DNA of 64,000 bases from JAAZBA01 sp964461815. Lineage in GTDB: Bacteria; Bacillota; Clostridia; Oscillospirales; QAMX01. Positions within the stretch are counted from its first letter, which is position 1. Each line of letters starts with the position of its first letter. Positions 43,544 to 51,943 of this stretch are shown in pieces. The notes below the pieces were generated by a model. It was not told the origin of the DNA. It saw only the letters and a program-made list of their open reading frames with translations, and did no database searches. The stretch is from assembly GCA_964461815.1 (NCBI GenBank), contig CAYWVF010000010.1, positions 1-64,000 on the forward strand, read 5' to 3'. A program made the translations under genes and the position numbers.

Positions 43544-44392
43544 ATGTATAAAATTGTTCGGAAGAAAAACCTCAATCCTACAGTAACCCAAATGGAGATC
43601 GACGCTCCATTCGTTGCAAAAAAAGCAAAACCGGGACAATTCATCATTCTCCGTGTTGATGAAGACGGCGAACGCATTCCTCTTACTATCGCAGGCTGCG
43701 ATGAAAAGGAAGGCACTGTAAAAATTATATTCCAGATCGTCGGTGGAACAACAACAAAGCTCAATGCCAAAAATGAGGGTGACTACATACAGGACTTCGT
43801 AGGTCCTCTCGGAGTTGCCACACATACAGACGGAATAAAGAAAGTATGTATCATCGGCGGCGGCGTAGGCTGTGCTATTGCGATGCCTGTTGCCGAGGAA
43901 TTTCATAAGCTCGGTGCAGAGGTCACAAGCATTATAGGCTTCAGAAATAAGGATCTTGTTATCCTTGAGGATGAATTCAATGCTTGCTCCGACAAAATGA
44001 TAATGATGACAGATGACGGATCCTACGGACGTCACGGCAATGTTACGATCCCGCTCAAGGAGATGCTTGAAAGCGGAGAAAAATTCGACGAAATAATAAC
44101 GATCGGTCCTCTGATAATGATGAAGTTTGTTGTTGCTACAGCTAAGCCCTTTGATGTACCTGTAACCGTATCCATGAACCCGATCATGATCGATGGTACA
44201 GGCATGTGCGGCGGATGCAGACTTACACTCAATCAGGACGGTAAAAAGGTCACAAAGTTCGCATGTGTTGACGGCCCTGACTTCAACGGCTATGAAATCG
44301 ATTTTGACGAGGCAATGTCTCGTGGCAGAATGTATGCTGATTTTGAGCGTCATGCATACGAAGAAGCTTGCAACCTGTTCAAGAAAGCGTAA
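43544..44392 (+). CDS. NfnA-type FAD/[2Fe-2S] oxidoreductase subunit
   Basis: The 282-residue protein is of the dihydroorotate-dehydrogenase-electron-transfer/SudB family: an FAD domain (KPGQFIILRVDEDGERIPLTI), an NAD(P) domain (KKVCIIGGGVGCAIAMPVAEEF) and a C-terminal [2Fe-2S] loop (GTGMCGGCRLTL, FACVDGPDFNG). With the next gene it matches NfnAB, which couples NADH and ferredoxin to NADP+ by flavin bifurcation. ATG 43544 follows AAGGAG; an upstream in-frame start at 43385 lies in non-conserved sequence. It lies 14 bases before its partner. Confidence 0.88.
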   Translation: MYKIVRKKNLNPTVTQMEIDAPFVAKKAKPGQFIILRVDEDGERIPLTIAGCDEKEGTVKIIFQIVGGTTTKLNAKNEGDYIQDFVGPLGVATHTDGIKKVCIIGGGVGCAIAMPVAEEFHKLGAEVTSIIGFRNKDLVILEDEFNACSDKMIMMTDDGSYGRHGNVTIPLKEMLESGEKFDEIITIGPLIMMKFVVATAKPFDVPVTVSMNPIMIDGTGMCGGCRLTLNQDGKKVTKFACVDGPDFNGYEIDFDEAMSRGRMYADFERHAYEEACNLFKKA

Positions 44393-44406
44393 GGAGGAAC
44401 GAAACA

Positions 44407-45816
44407 ATGGCTATAAATCCTAAGAAACATGAAATGCCTACACAAGAAGCTAGTGTAAGAGCACATAATTTTAACGAAGTGGCACTCGGCTACAATGAAG
44501 AGATGGCCGTTGCGGAAGCTCAGCGCTGTCTCAACTGTAAAAATAAGCCCTGTATTTCCGGCTGCCCTGTCAATATAAATATTCCTGATTTTATTTCTCA
44601 TATCAAGGAAGGCGATTTTGAAGGCGCATATCAGGAAATTTCAAAATCATCCTCTCTCCCGGCAGTATGCGGTCGTGTATGTCCGCAGGAAACACAGTGC
44701 GAAAGCAAATGTACACTCGGCATCAAATTCGAGCCGGTCGGTATCGGTCGTCTTGAGCGTTTCGTTGCAGACTGGCACAACGAAAATGTAAAAGAGCTGC
44801 CCCAGGTTCCGGAATCTAACGGTCACAAGGTCGCTATCGTAGGCTCAGGCCCCTCCGGATTGACATGTGCAGGTGATCTTGCCAAGAAAGGCTATGCAGT
44901 AACTGTTTTCGAAGCATTGCACACAGCCGGCGGCGTTCTGGTTTACGGTATCCCTGAGTTCAGACTTCCTAAGGCTATAGTTGCCAAAGAAGTAGATACT
45001 CTGAAGGCTCTCGGAGTTGATGTTGAACCTAACATTGTCATCGGTAAAACACTTACAATAGATGAGCTCTTTGATATGGGCTACGAAGCTGTATTTATAG
45101 GCTCAGGTGCAGGTCTTCCAAGCTTTATGGGTATCCCCGGCGAATCACTCAAGGGTGTTTACTCTGCTAACGAATTCCTTACAAGAAGCAACCTCATGAA
45201 GGCATATAAGGACAACCCGGCCACACCGATCATGAAGGGCGGCAAAGTAGCAGTTGTAGGCGGCGGTAACGTTGCAATGGACGCTGCAAGAACGGCTCTT
45301 CGTCTCGGAGCAGATAAGGTTTATATCGTATATCGTCGTTCTATGGATGAGCTTCCCGCACGTAAGGAAGAGGTTGAACATGCAATGGAGGAAGGCATCG
45401 ACTTCCAGCTTCTCAGAAATCCTGTTGAGATCCTCGGCTACAAGAACCCCGACGATCCTCGTGATCCGAGAAACGGATTTGTTACAGGTATGCGTTGCAT
45501 AAAGATGGAGCTTGGAGAGCCTGATGCAAAGGGAAGAAGAAGACCTATTCCTGTTGAAGGCAGTGAATATGACATTGATGTTGATACAGTTGTTATGTCT
45601 ATCGGTACTACACCGAATCCTCTTATCAAGAATACAACAGGCGGACTCGACGTCAATTCACGTGGCGGTATTATTGTTAACGAATACGGTCTCACCTCTC
45701 GTGACGCTGTATATGCCGGCGGTGATGCTGTTACAGGCGCTGCAACGGTTATCTCTGCCATGGGTGCAGGTAAGGTCGCTGCTCGTGCAATTGATGAATA
45801 TCTTTCAAACAAATAA
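44407..45816 (+). CDS. NfnB/GltA-type NADPH-dependent flavoprotein
   Basis: The 469-residue protein has two N-terminal 4Fe-4S motifs (CLNCKNKPCISGCPVNINIP and CGRVCPQETQCESKC), an FAD fold IVGSGPSGLTCAGDLAKKGY, an NADPH fold VVGGGNVAMDAARTALRLG, and a final GDAVTGAATVISAMGAGK. This is the small subunit of glutamate synthase fold, which annotators often call gltA; next to a SudB/NfnA subunit, the NfnB role in NADPH-ferredoxin transhydrogenation is favoured. AAGGAGG gives start 44407. It precedes the hydrogenase genes in the same direction. Confidence 0.88.
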   Translation: MAINPKKHEMPTQEASVRAHNFNEVALGYNEEMAVAEAQRCLNCKNKPCISGCPVNINIPDFISHIKEGDFEGAYQEISKSSSLPAVCGRVCPQETQCESKCTLGIKFEPVGIGRLERFVADWHNENVKELPQVPESNGHKVAIVGSGPSGLTCAGDLAKKGYAVTVFEALHTAGGVLVYGIPEFRLPKAIVAKEVDTLKALGVDVEPNIVIGKTLTIDELFDMGYEAVFIGSGAGLPSFMGIPGESLKGVYSANEFLTRSNLMKAYKDNPATPIMKGGKVAVVGGGNVAMDAARTALRLGADKVYIVYRRSMDELPARKEEVEHAMEEGIDFQLLRNPVEILGYKNPDDPRDPRNGFVTGMRCIKMELGEPDAKGRRRPIPVEGSEYDIDVDTVVMSIGTTPNPLIKNTTGGLDVNSRGGIIVNEYGLTSRDAVYAGGDAVTGAATVISAMGAGKVAARAIDEYLSNK

Positions 45817-45869
45817 ACCAATACAACATGCAGCTTATATCTGAGAAAAAAGAAAAAGGAGAACGCTAA

Positions 45870-46361
45870 ATGAACTCACAATTCGATTTCGCAGTCGTTG
45901 ATCAGATACTTTCTGTGAACAATTACAGTCAGCAGGCTATAATTGCGATCCTGCAAGAGATCCAGGAGCACTATCACTATTTACCTCGTGAAGTATTTCC
46001 GCATCTTTCGGAAAAGCTCGGCATGAGTGAAGCAAGAATCTACAGTGTTGCTACTTTCTATGAGAACTTCTCTCTCGAGCCCAAGGGAAAGTATGTCATC
46101 AAGATCTGCGATGGTACTGCATGTCATGTACGTCGCTCCATTCCAATCCTTGATCGTCTGCGCAAAGAGCTCGGTCTCAATGAAAGCAAAAAGACAACTG
46201 ATGATCTGTGCTTCACACTGGAAACAGTATCATGTCTCGGAGCATGCGGACTTGCCCCGGTACTTACAGTAAATGATGTCGTTCATCCGGCAATGACACC
46301 GGACAAGGCATCTGAGCTTTTGAAACAGCTGAGGGAGGAAATAGCCAATGATAAAAAATAG
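45870..46361 (+). CDS. hydC: HydC/NuoE-type [2Fe-2S] subunit of bifurcating hydrogenase
   Basis: The 163-residue thioredoxin-fold ferredoxin has the NuoE spacing C-x4-C (CDGTAC) and C-x3-C (CLGAC) that binds one [2Fe-2S] cluster, after a helical N-terminal part (SQQAIIAILQEIQEHYHYLP). In HydABC hydrogenases it links the flavin subunit to the rest. Its stop overlaps the hydB start by 14 bases, so translation is coupled. AAAGGAG sits 10 bases upstream of ATG. Confidence 0.92.
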   Translation: MNSQFDFAVVDQILSVNNYSQQAIIAILQEIQEHYHYLPREVFPHLSEKLGMSEARIYSVATFYENFSLEPKGKYVIKICDGTACHVRRSIPILDRLRKELGLNESKKTTDDLCFTLETVSCLGACGLAPVLTVNDVVHPAMTPDKASELLKQLREEIANDKK

Positions 46362-48222
46362 AGAAGAGCTGAACTCATATCGCGAGGCATTTAAAAAAGC
46401 TTATGCCGTTCAGACAGAAAAAATCATCGTATGTGCAGGCACAGGCTGTGTTGCCGGCGGTTCACTGAATATATATGAAAGACTAAAGGAACTGATGGCT
46501 GAACGCAATATCCCTGTTTCCGTAGAGCTTGAGGTCGATCCTCATGACAGTTCCGTAGGACTTAAGAAGAGCGGATGTCACGGTTTCTGTGAGATGGGTC
46601 CTCTTATGCGTATAGATCCGCAGGGATGGCTTTACACAAAGGTAAAGCTTGAGGACTGTGAAGAGATCGTTGAGAAAACAGTCGTAAAGGGCGAACATAT
46701 CGAACGTCTTGCATATAAGAGAAATGATACTGTATACAAGAAGCAGGAAGAAATTCCTTTCTATCAGCAGCAGACACGTGTCGTTCTCGAGCATTGTGGC
46801 AAGATCGATGCTAATTCTATCAGAGAATATCTTGCTATCGGCGGATATACAGCCTTTGAAAAGGCACTCTTTGATATGACAGCAGATGAAATAGTTGATG
46901 AGATCAGCAAATCCAATCTTCGTGGCAGGGGCGGCGGCGGATTCCCGGCAGGTCGTAAATGGGCTCAGGTAAAGCGCCAGAAAGATCCTCAGAAATATAT
47001 CGTATGTAACGGCGACGAGGGTGACCCCGGTGCATTCATGGACAGAAGCATCATGGAGGGCGATCCTCACAGAATGCTGGAAGGCATGATGATCGCAGGT
47101 ATTGCTTGCGGTGCAAGTGAGGGCTATATTTATGTACGTGCCGAATATCCTCTTGCTATAGATCGTCTTAACAATGCCATAAAGCAGGCAGAGGAGCTTG
47201 GTCTCCTTGGCGATAATATACTCGGTACCGGATTTTCATTCCATATGCACATCAACCGTGGTGCCGGTGCATTTGTTTGCGGTGAAGGCAGTGCTCTTAC
47301 AGCATCGATCGAAGGTAAGCGCGGATTCCCACGTGTAAAGCCTCCGCGTACAGTTGAGCATGGACTTTTTGACAAGCCCACCGTTCTTAATAACGTTGAA
47401 ACATTCGCAAATGTTGCTCAGATAATCAATAATGGTGCTGACTGGTATCTGACCTTAGGTACAGAGACAAGCCCCGGCACAAAAGCATTTGCTCTTACAG
47501 GTAATATCGTAAACACAGGCCTTATCGAAGTTCCTATGGGTACAACGCTCCGTGAGATTATCTTCAATATCGGCGGCGGTATGCGTGGCGACGGTGAGTT
47601 CAAGGCAGTTCAGATCGGCGGTCCGTCCGGTGCATGTCTTACAAAGGAGCATCTTGATCTTCCGCTCGATTTTGATACACTTAAAAAGGCTAAAGCCATG
47701 ATCGGTTCAGGCGGTCTGGTAGTTATGGATTCTCACACCTGCATGGTAGAGGTTGCTCGCTTCTTCATGAACTTTACTCAGAATGAATCCTGCGGTAAGT
47801 GCATCCCGTGCCGTGAAGGTACAAAGCGTATGCTTGAGATCCTCGAGCGCATAGTTGCAGGCGAAGGCAAGGACGGCGATATCGAGCTTCTCCTTGAGCT
47901 TGCCGATACAATCTCCGCTACAGCTCTTTGCGGTCTCGGAAAATCCGCTCCGTCTCCGGTCGTCAGTACGATCAAGAACTTCAGAGATGAATATGAAGCA
48001 CATATTTACGAGAAGCGTTGCCCGGCTGGTGCTTGCCAGAAGCTTAAGAGAATCGTTATTGATCCGGCTCTCTGTAAAGGCTGCTCCAAATGTTCACGTC
48101 AGTGTCCTGTCAACGCTATCAGCGGTAAGATCAAGGAACCGTTCACTATCGATCTTTCGAAGTGTATCCGCTGTGGCAGTTGTATTGGTGCTTGCCCATT
48201 CCACGCTATTAAGGAGGAGTAA
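46348..48222 (+). CDS. hydB: HydB/NuoF-type flavin subunit of bifurcating hydrogenase
   Basis: The 624-residue protein has an N-terminal thioredoxin-like [2Fe-2S] module (CAGTGC and CHGFC), the NuoF core with LRGRGGGGFPAGRKW for NADH and GDEGDPGAFMDRS for FMN, the ESCGKCIPCREGT 4Fe-4S motif, and a C-terminal two-cluster ferredoxin domain (CKGCSKCSRQCP, CIRCGSCIGACP). This is the layout of HydB in electron-bifurcating hydrogenases, which couple NADH and ferredoxin oxidation to H2 production. It overlaps hydC and is 5 bases before hydA. Confidence 0.94.
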   Translation: MIKNREELNSYREAFKKAYAVQTEKIIVCAGTGCVAGGSLNIYERLKELMAERNIPVSVELEVDPHDSSVGLKKSGCHGFCEMGPLMRIDPQGWLYTKVKLEDCEEIVEKTVVKGEHIERLAYKRNDTVYKKQEEIPFYQQQTRVVLEHCGKIDANSIREYLAIGGYTAFEKALFDMTADEIVDEISKSNLRGRGGGGFPAGRKWAQVKRQKDPQKYIVCNGDEGDPGAFMDRSIMEGDPHRMLEGMMIAGIACGASEGYIYVRAEYPLAIDRLNNAIKQAEELGLLGDNILGTGFSFHMHINRGAGAFVCGEGSALTASIEGKRGFPRVKPPRTVEHGLFDKPTVLNNVETFANVAQIINNGADWYLTLGTETSPGTKAFALTGNIVNTGLIEVPMGTTLREIIFNIGGGMRGDGEFKAVQIGGPSGACLTKEHLDLPLDFDTLKKAKAMIGSGGLVVMDSHTCMVEVARFFMNFTQNESCGKCIPCREGTKRMLEILERIVAGEGKDGDIELLLELADTISATALCGLGKSAPSPVVSTIKNFRDEYEAHIYEKRCPAGACQKLKRIVIDPALCKGCSKCSRQCPVNAISGKIKEPFTIDLSKCIRCGSCIGACPFHAIKEE

Positions 48223-48227
48223 GAAAT

Positions 48228-49916
48228 ATGACAGATAAGGAATTTTTAACTATAGACGGTATTCCCGTTCAAATAGAAGGTGAAAAAAATCTTCTTGAGC
48301 TGATCCGTAAGATCGGTATAAAGATGCCTACATTCTGCTATCATTCCGAGCTTTCAATATATGGTGCATGCCGTATGTGTATGGTCGAGAATGAAAGAGG
48401 CGGACTTGATGCAGCCTGCTCTACCCCTCCACGTGCAGGAATGGTAATTAAAACAAATACAGAGCGTCTTCGCAGATATCGCAAGAATATTCTTGAGCTG
48501 CTGCTTGCAAATCACTGCCGTGACTGTACGACATGTGAAAACAATATCAATTGTAAGCTTCAGGATCTTGCAATGCGTTATAATATTGAGGGCGTTCGTT
48601 TCCCGAACACAGCAAAATCTTCTAAAGACGACGATACATCATCTCTTTGCATCACACGCGACAACGGCAAGTGTATTCTCTGCGGTGACTGCGTGAGAAT
48701 GTGTAACGAGATCCAGAGCGTGGGTGCTATAGACTTCGCACACAGAGGCTCTAAGATGATAATCAGTACCGCTTTTGGAAAGCCGCTTTCCGAATCTCCC
48801 TGCGTTGGCTGCGGTCAGTGTGCTGCTGTTTGTCCTACAGGTGCTATCGTTGTCAAGAACAACATCAATTCCGTTTGGAAGGCAATTGACGATCCTACGA
48901 TCAAAACGACCGTCCAGGTCGCTCCGGCTGTTCGTGTCGCTCTCGGTCGTGAGCTTGGTGTTAAGGATGGCGAAAATGTAATGGGCAAGATCGTTGCAGC
49001 ATTGCGTCACATCGGATTTGATGAAGTATACGACACAACACTCGGCGCTGATCTTACGGTTCTTGAAGAATCCGAAGAGTTCCTCAGACGCCTTGAAGAT
49101 AACAAAAATATCCCACTTATCACATCCTGCTGCCCGGGTTGGGTTCAGTACTGTGAGAAAAAGCATCCTGAGTTCCTTCCGAACGTGTCTACGTGCCGTT
49201 CACCTATGCAGATGTTGGCATCTATACTCAAGGATCAGAGCAAGAAGGCATCTCATAAGATGTTCCACGTTGCTGTAATGCCATGTACAGCCAAAAAGTT
49301 CGAGGCTGCACGTGATGAGTTCAAATCAGACGATATCCCGAATGTTGATGTAGTCATAACAACACAGGAGCTTATCAGGATGATAAAGGAATCAGGCATT
49401 ATGTTTGATACACTTGAGCCTGAAGCAATAGATATGCCGTTTGGAACGATCTCCGGCGCCGGTGTGATCTTCGGCGTAACAGGCGGTGTAACAGAAGCCG
49501 TTCTCAGACGTGTTGCTACCAACAAGTCACGCAGCACACTGCTTACCGTTGCAAATGCAGGACAGCGCGGTATGGAAGGCATCAAGGAATTTAACCTTAC
49601 ATATGGCGAATCAGAGCTGCACATAGCAGTTGTCAGCGGACTTAACAACGCAGAGATCATTCTCAACCGTGTAAAAGCCGGCGAACACTTCGACTTTATT
49701 GAAGTAATGGCTTGCCCCGGTGGTTGTATCAACGGTGGCGGTCAGCCATTCGCTATGTCCGGTGAAAAGAATGATCGCAGCAAGGGTCTTTACGAGGCAG
49801 ACAGACTCCTCAGCGTTCGCCGCAGTGAAGAGAATCCTATTGTTTCAGCTCTCTACGATGGTATCTTAAAGGGTAAAGTACACGAATTATTGCATGTTGA
49901 TTATATAAAGGAATGA
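48228..49916 (+). CDS. hydA: [FeFe] hydrogenase catalytic subunit
   Basis: The 562-residue protein has an N-terminal [2Fe-2S] domain (CYHSELSIYGACRMC), a His-Cys 4Fe-4S motif (NHCRDCTTCENNINC), two ferredoxin clusters (CILCGDCVRMC, CVGCGQCAAVCP), and all three H-cluster motifs: TSCCPGW, MPCTAKKFE, and ACPGGCINGGGQP. It makes or consumes H2. The domain set and neighbours fit trimeric HydABC; maturases HydE, HydF and HydG are not in the window. GAGG is overlapped with its stop and serves the next gene. Confidence 0.97.
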   Translation: MTDKEFLTIDGIPVQIEGEKNLLELIRKIGIKMPTFCYHSELSIYGACRMCMVENERGGLDAACSTPPRAGMVIKTNTERLRRYRKNILELLLANHCRDCTTCENNINCKLQDLAMRYNIEGVRFPNTAKSSKDDDTSSLCITRDNGKCILCGDCVRMCNEIQSVGAIDFAHRGSKMIISTAFGKPLSESPCVGCGQCAAVCPTGAIVVKNNINSVWKAIDDPTIKTTVQVAPAVRVALGRELGVKDGENVMGKIVAALRHIGFDEVYDTTLGADLTVLEESEEFLRRLEDNKNIPLITSCCPGWVQYCEKKHPEFLPNVSTCRSPMQMLASILKDQSKKASHKMFHVAVMPCTAKKFEAARDEFKSDDIPNVDVVITTQELIRMIKESGIMFDTLEPEAIDMPFGTISGAGVIFGVTGGVTEAVLRRVATNKSRSTLLTVANAGQRGMEGIKEFNLTYGESELHIAVVSGLNNAEIILNRVKAGEHFDFIEVMACPGGCINGGGQPFAMSGEKNDRSKGLYEADRLLSVRRSEENPIVSALYDGILKGKVHELLHVDYIKE

Positions 49917-49923
49917 GGTTTGC

Positions 49924-50181
49924 ATGATGGTTGAACTTAGTGTATGTATCGGAAGCTCCTGCCATATAAACGGCGCACACAATATCGTAACGTCTTTTCA
50001 GCATTTGATCGAAGAATATGCACTTCACGACAAAGTTCATCTGGCGGCATCATTTTGCACTCGTAAGTGCAGCAGCAGCGGCGTAGCCGTAACTCTCAAT
50101 GGTGTAATACATCGTATTCCTGCTGAATTGGCAAGAAGCTTTTTCAAGGAAAATGTTTTACCCCTTGTCTCAGAAAACTGA
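49924..50181 (+). CDS. Small thioredoxin-fold [2Fe-2S] protein (first copy)
   Basis: The 85-residue protein has C-x4-C in CIGSSC near residue 8 and C-x3-C in FCTRKC, the same spacing as HydC and NuoE but without their N-terminal helical region. It should bind one [2Fe-2S] cluster. It starts 7 bases after hydA and uses a ribosome site that overlaps the hydA stop. A clear homologue lies at 51041, beyond rex. Its role may be electron carriage between pyridine-nucleotide enzymes and hydrogenase; that is inference. Confidence 0.85.
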   Translation: MMVELSVCIGSSCHINGAHNIVTSFQHLIEEYALHDKVHLAASFCTRKCSSSGVAVTLNGVIHRIPAELARSFFKENVLPLVSEN

Positions 50182-50216
50182 GCATATATAGCATGACACA
50201 GTAAGAAGGTGATTTA

Positions 50217-50840
50217 TTGAGCCAAGCTTCAGTCGCAAAAGCCACACTAAGCAGATTGCCGATGTATTTACAATACCTCAAAGCTCTGCCATGTGAGAGC
50301 AATCCTACGATCTCCGCTACAACCATTGCAAAGGCTTTGGAGCTTGGAGAGGTACAGGTTAGAAAGGATCTAGGCTCTATCAGCGGTGACGGAAAGCCTA
50401 AGATCGGATATGTTACGTCGGAGCTTATCGACAAACTAGAGAGCTTTCTCGGTCTTAATGATCGAAGCAATGTTGTCATTGTCGGAGCCGGCACCTTAGG
50501 AAAAGGCTTACTCAACTATAATGGCTTCTCGAATTACGGATTGGATATTGTTGCAGCCTTTGACAGCGACAATAAGAAGGTCGGCAAATTCGATAACGAA
50601 AAAATCATCTATCCGATGGATCAGTTTGAAAGCTTTTGCAAGGAGGTAAATGTTCGTATTGGAATAATTACCGTTCCCGAAAGATCAGCTCAGGAGGTAT
50701 GTGACAGAATGGTGCAGTGCGGCATCAAGGCTATTTGGAACTTTGCACCGTGCAGCTTGACTGTTCCGAAAGATATTCTTTTGCAGCAGGAAAATCTGGC
50801 ACACTCTCTCGCATATTTGAATGAGCAGATGAAAAATTGA
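50217..50840 (+). CDS. rex: Redox-sensing transcriptional repressor Rex
   Basis: The 207-residue protein has the Rex winged helix (KATLSRLPMYLQYLKALP, then VQVRKDLGSISGDGKPKIGY) and a C-terminal Rossmann domain (VVIVGAGTLGKGLLNY, PERSAQEVCDRM). Rex binds operators when NAD+ is high and releases when NADH rises. The start is TTG at 50217 with AAGGTG 5 bases upstream; no better ATG is available. Being in the hydrogenase block, it very probably regulates it, though no operator was recognised. Confidence 0.94.
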   Translation: MSQASVAKATLSRLPMYLQYLKALPCESNPTISATTIAKALELGEVQVRKDLGSISGDGKPKIGYVTSELIDKLESFLGLNDRSNVVIVGAGTLGKGLLNYNGFSNYGLDIVAAFDSDNKKVGKFDNEKIIYPMDQFESFCKEVNVRIGIITVPERSAQEVCDRMVQCGIKAIWNFAPCSLTVPKDILLQQENLAHSLAYLNEQMKN

Positions 50841-50909
50841 TCGATCCAAGCAGATTTGCTTAAAACAACAGCACAGCTCTTTTCGGGCTATGACGTATAA
50901 TCAAAATTT

Positions 50910-51003
50910 AAAACCGCCGTTAAGCAAGGGCTCAAAGATATTCCTTACGAATCTATACCTTGATTGATGTAGGGTATTTCTGAGTCGGTTTAACGGCGGT
51001 TTT
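50910..51003. repeat. 94-bp inverted-repeat element between rex and mini-ferredoxin gene
   Basis: AAAACCGCCGTTAA (50910-50923) is exactly complementary to TTAACGGCGGTTTT (50990-51003). The 66-base interior has further short pairs: CTCA with TGAG, and ATACC with GGTAT. The loop is too large for an ordinary terminator, although the T-run at 51000-51003 and AT-rich sequence follow. It may be a structured RNA element with a three-way junction or a small mobile element with TA flanks. Confidence 0.5.
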
Positions 51004-51040
51004 ATGTCATTATTTTTGAATTACTTTGAGGTGAATTTTA

Positions 51041-51283
51041 TTGAAAGTTACAATTTGTATCGGTTCTTCTTGCCATATAAAGGGCTCACGCCTTGTTGTT
51101 GAGCAGCTTCAGGAGCTGATATCTCAGTACAACTTAAAAGACCGTGTAGATCTTGCAGGTTCATTTTGTATCGGAAAATGTCAGCAAGGCATATGCGTAA
51201 CAATAGATGACAATGTTTTCTCTGTAACTCCATCCACAGTGAAATACTTTTTTGAAAACGAAATACTCGCAAAATTAAAGTAG
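51041..51283 (+). CDS. Small thioredoxin-fold [2Fe-2S] protein (second copy)
   Basis: The 80-residue protein shares CIGSSCHI and SFC-x3-C with the protein at 49924-50181, so it is a tandem paralogue placed on the other side of rex. It has the C-x4-C and C-x3-C cluster ligands and a C-terminal helix. The start is TTG at 51041 with TGAGGTGA upstream, the same unusual start codon as rex. A strong terminator ends the unit. The inverted-repeat element lies just before it and may tune its expression. Confidence 0.82.
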   Translation: MKVTICIGSSCHIKGSRLVVEQLQELISQYNLKDRVDLAGSFCIGKCQQGICVTIDDNVFSVTPSTVKYFFENEILAKLK

Positions 51284-51345
51284 AAAATATATAAGAAAAC
51301 AAAGGATCGTAGCGTTATCGGTACGATAATTGTCGCTCTTATTGT

Positions 51346-51397
51346 AAATAAGCAATATTTGCTGTAACCATGCATTTACAGCAAATATTGCTTATTT
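51346..51397 (+). terminator. Strong terminator of the hydrogenase block
   Basis: A perfect 22-bp stem pairs 51346-51367 with 51376-51397 around an 8-base loop, followed by TTTTTG. Confidence 0.85.
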
Positions 51398-51431
51398 TTG
51401 ACTTTAAATATCGAAATTACGTAAATAAAAA

Positions 51432-51719
51432 TCAGCTCATGCAATTTACATGCTCATCTAAAATGCCCTTAAGTGCAGACATCGAGCTGCTGTGCGATCT
51501 TGCAATTCGTGTCTTTTGATTTTTTGCTTCGCTCAACACACATTTTATCATCTTGTGCGACACCGTATTCGTAAAAAGCACCAAAAGATCCGGATTCCCT
51601 ATATCTTTTAATCCGCTACTCATTTTCGGATATATTTTTGCTTTAAAGCTATATTGGTTACATAAATCTTTATACTGCCTTGACATACATTCATTACCGC
51701 CTACTATTACAACGCTCAT
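51432..51719 (-). CDS. DUF2325-domain protein
   Basis: The 95-residue protein matches DUF2325: MSVVIVGGNECMSRQYKDLC at the start, PDLLVLFTNTVSHKMIKCV and TRIARSHSSSMSALKGIL at the end. These small Rossmann-like proteins are often found near iron or metal transport genes; function is unknown. ATG 51719 follows AAGGAGA at 7 bases, while an earlier start at 51749 lies inside the operator region. It has a near-consensus promoter overlapped by paired GTTAG-N6-CTAAC palindromes, which suggests metal-dependent repression. Confidence 0.83.
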   Translation of the reverse strand: MSVVIVGGNECMSRQYKDLCNQYSFKAKIYPKMSSGLKDIGNPDLLVLFTNTVSHKMIKCVLSEAKNQKTRIARSHSSSMSALKGILDEHVNCMS

Positions 51720-51741
51720 ATGTCGTCTCCTTTCGAGTCCA

Positions 51742-51757
51742 GTTAGCACAAACTAAC
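51742..51757. promoter_or_regulatory. Operator-like palindrome GTTAG-N6-CTAAC, copy 1
   Basis: GTTAGCACAAACTAAC has perfect 5-bp arms with a 6-base centre. It lies between the transcription start and the start codon of the DUF2325 gene, 34 bases centre to centre from copy 2. Confidence 0.6.
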
Positions 51758-51768
51758 CCTGCACAAAT

Positions 51769-51798
51769 ATTATTAGTTAGCGCATGCTAACTAATAAT
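51769..51798. promoter_or_regulatory. Operator-like palindrome, copy 2 (extended)
   Basis: Perfect 13-bp arms flank a GCAT centre, with core GTTAG-N6-CTAAC at 51776-51791. It overlaps the expected transcription start next to the -10. The TTAGTTAG-N8-CTAACTAA form resembles DtxR-family operators; no such regulator gene is in the window. Confidence 0.65.
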
Positions 51799-51827
51799 AT
51801 AATACCAATTATTTAAGCTTTTGTCAA
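51799..51827 (-). promoter_or_regulatory. Promoter of DUF2325 gene
   Basis: On the minus strand, TTGACA -35 (51822-51827), a 17-base spacer and TATTAT -10 (51799-51804), directly followed by the copy 2 palindrome. Confidence 0.8.
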
Positions 51828-51943
51828 GTACTTTTTCAACTTATCTGCATAATAACAATAAAGACCATCCGCACAACTATCATACGGATGATCCTATGTT
51901 CACAGACTGTAATTAGGATTTGAAATTTTATCTCATTTACGCT

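Noticed and set aside
43496..44407. 303-codon minus-strand frame opposite nfnA
   Set aside because: No recognisable domain, opposite to a well-supported flavoprotein; composition is that of a shadow frame.
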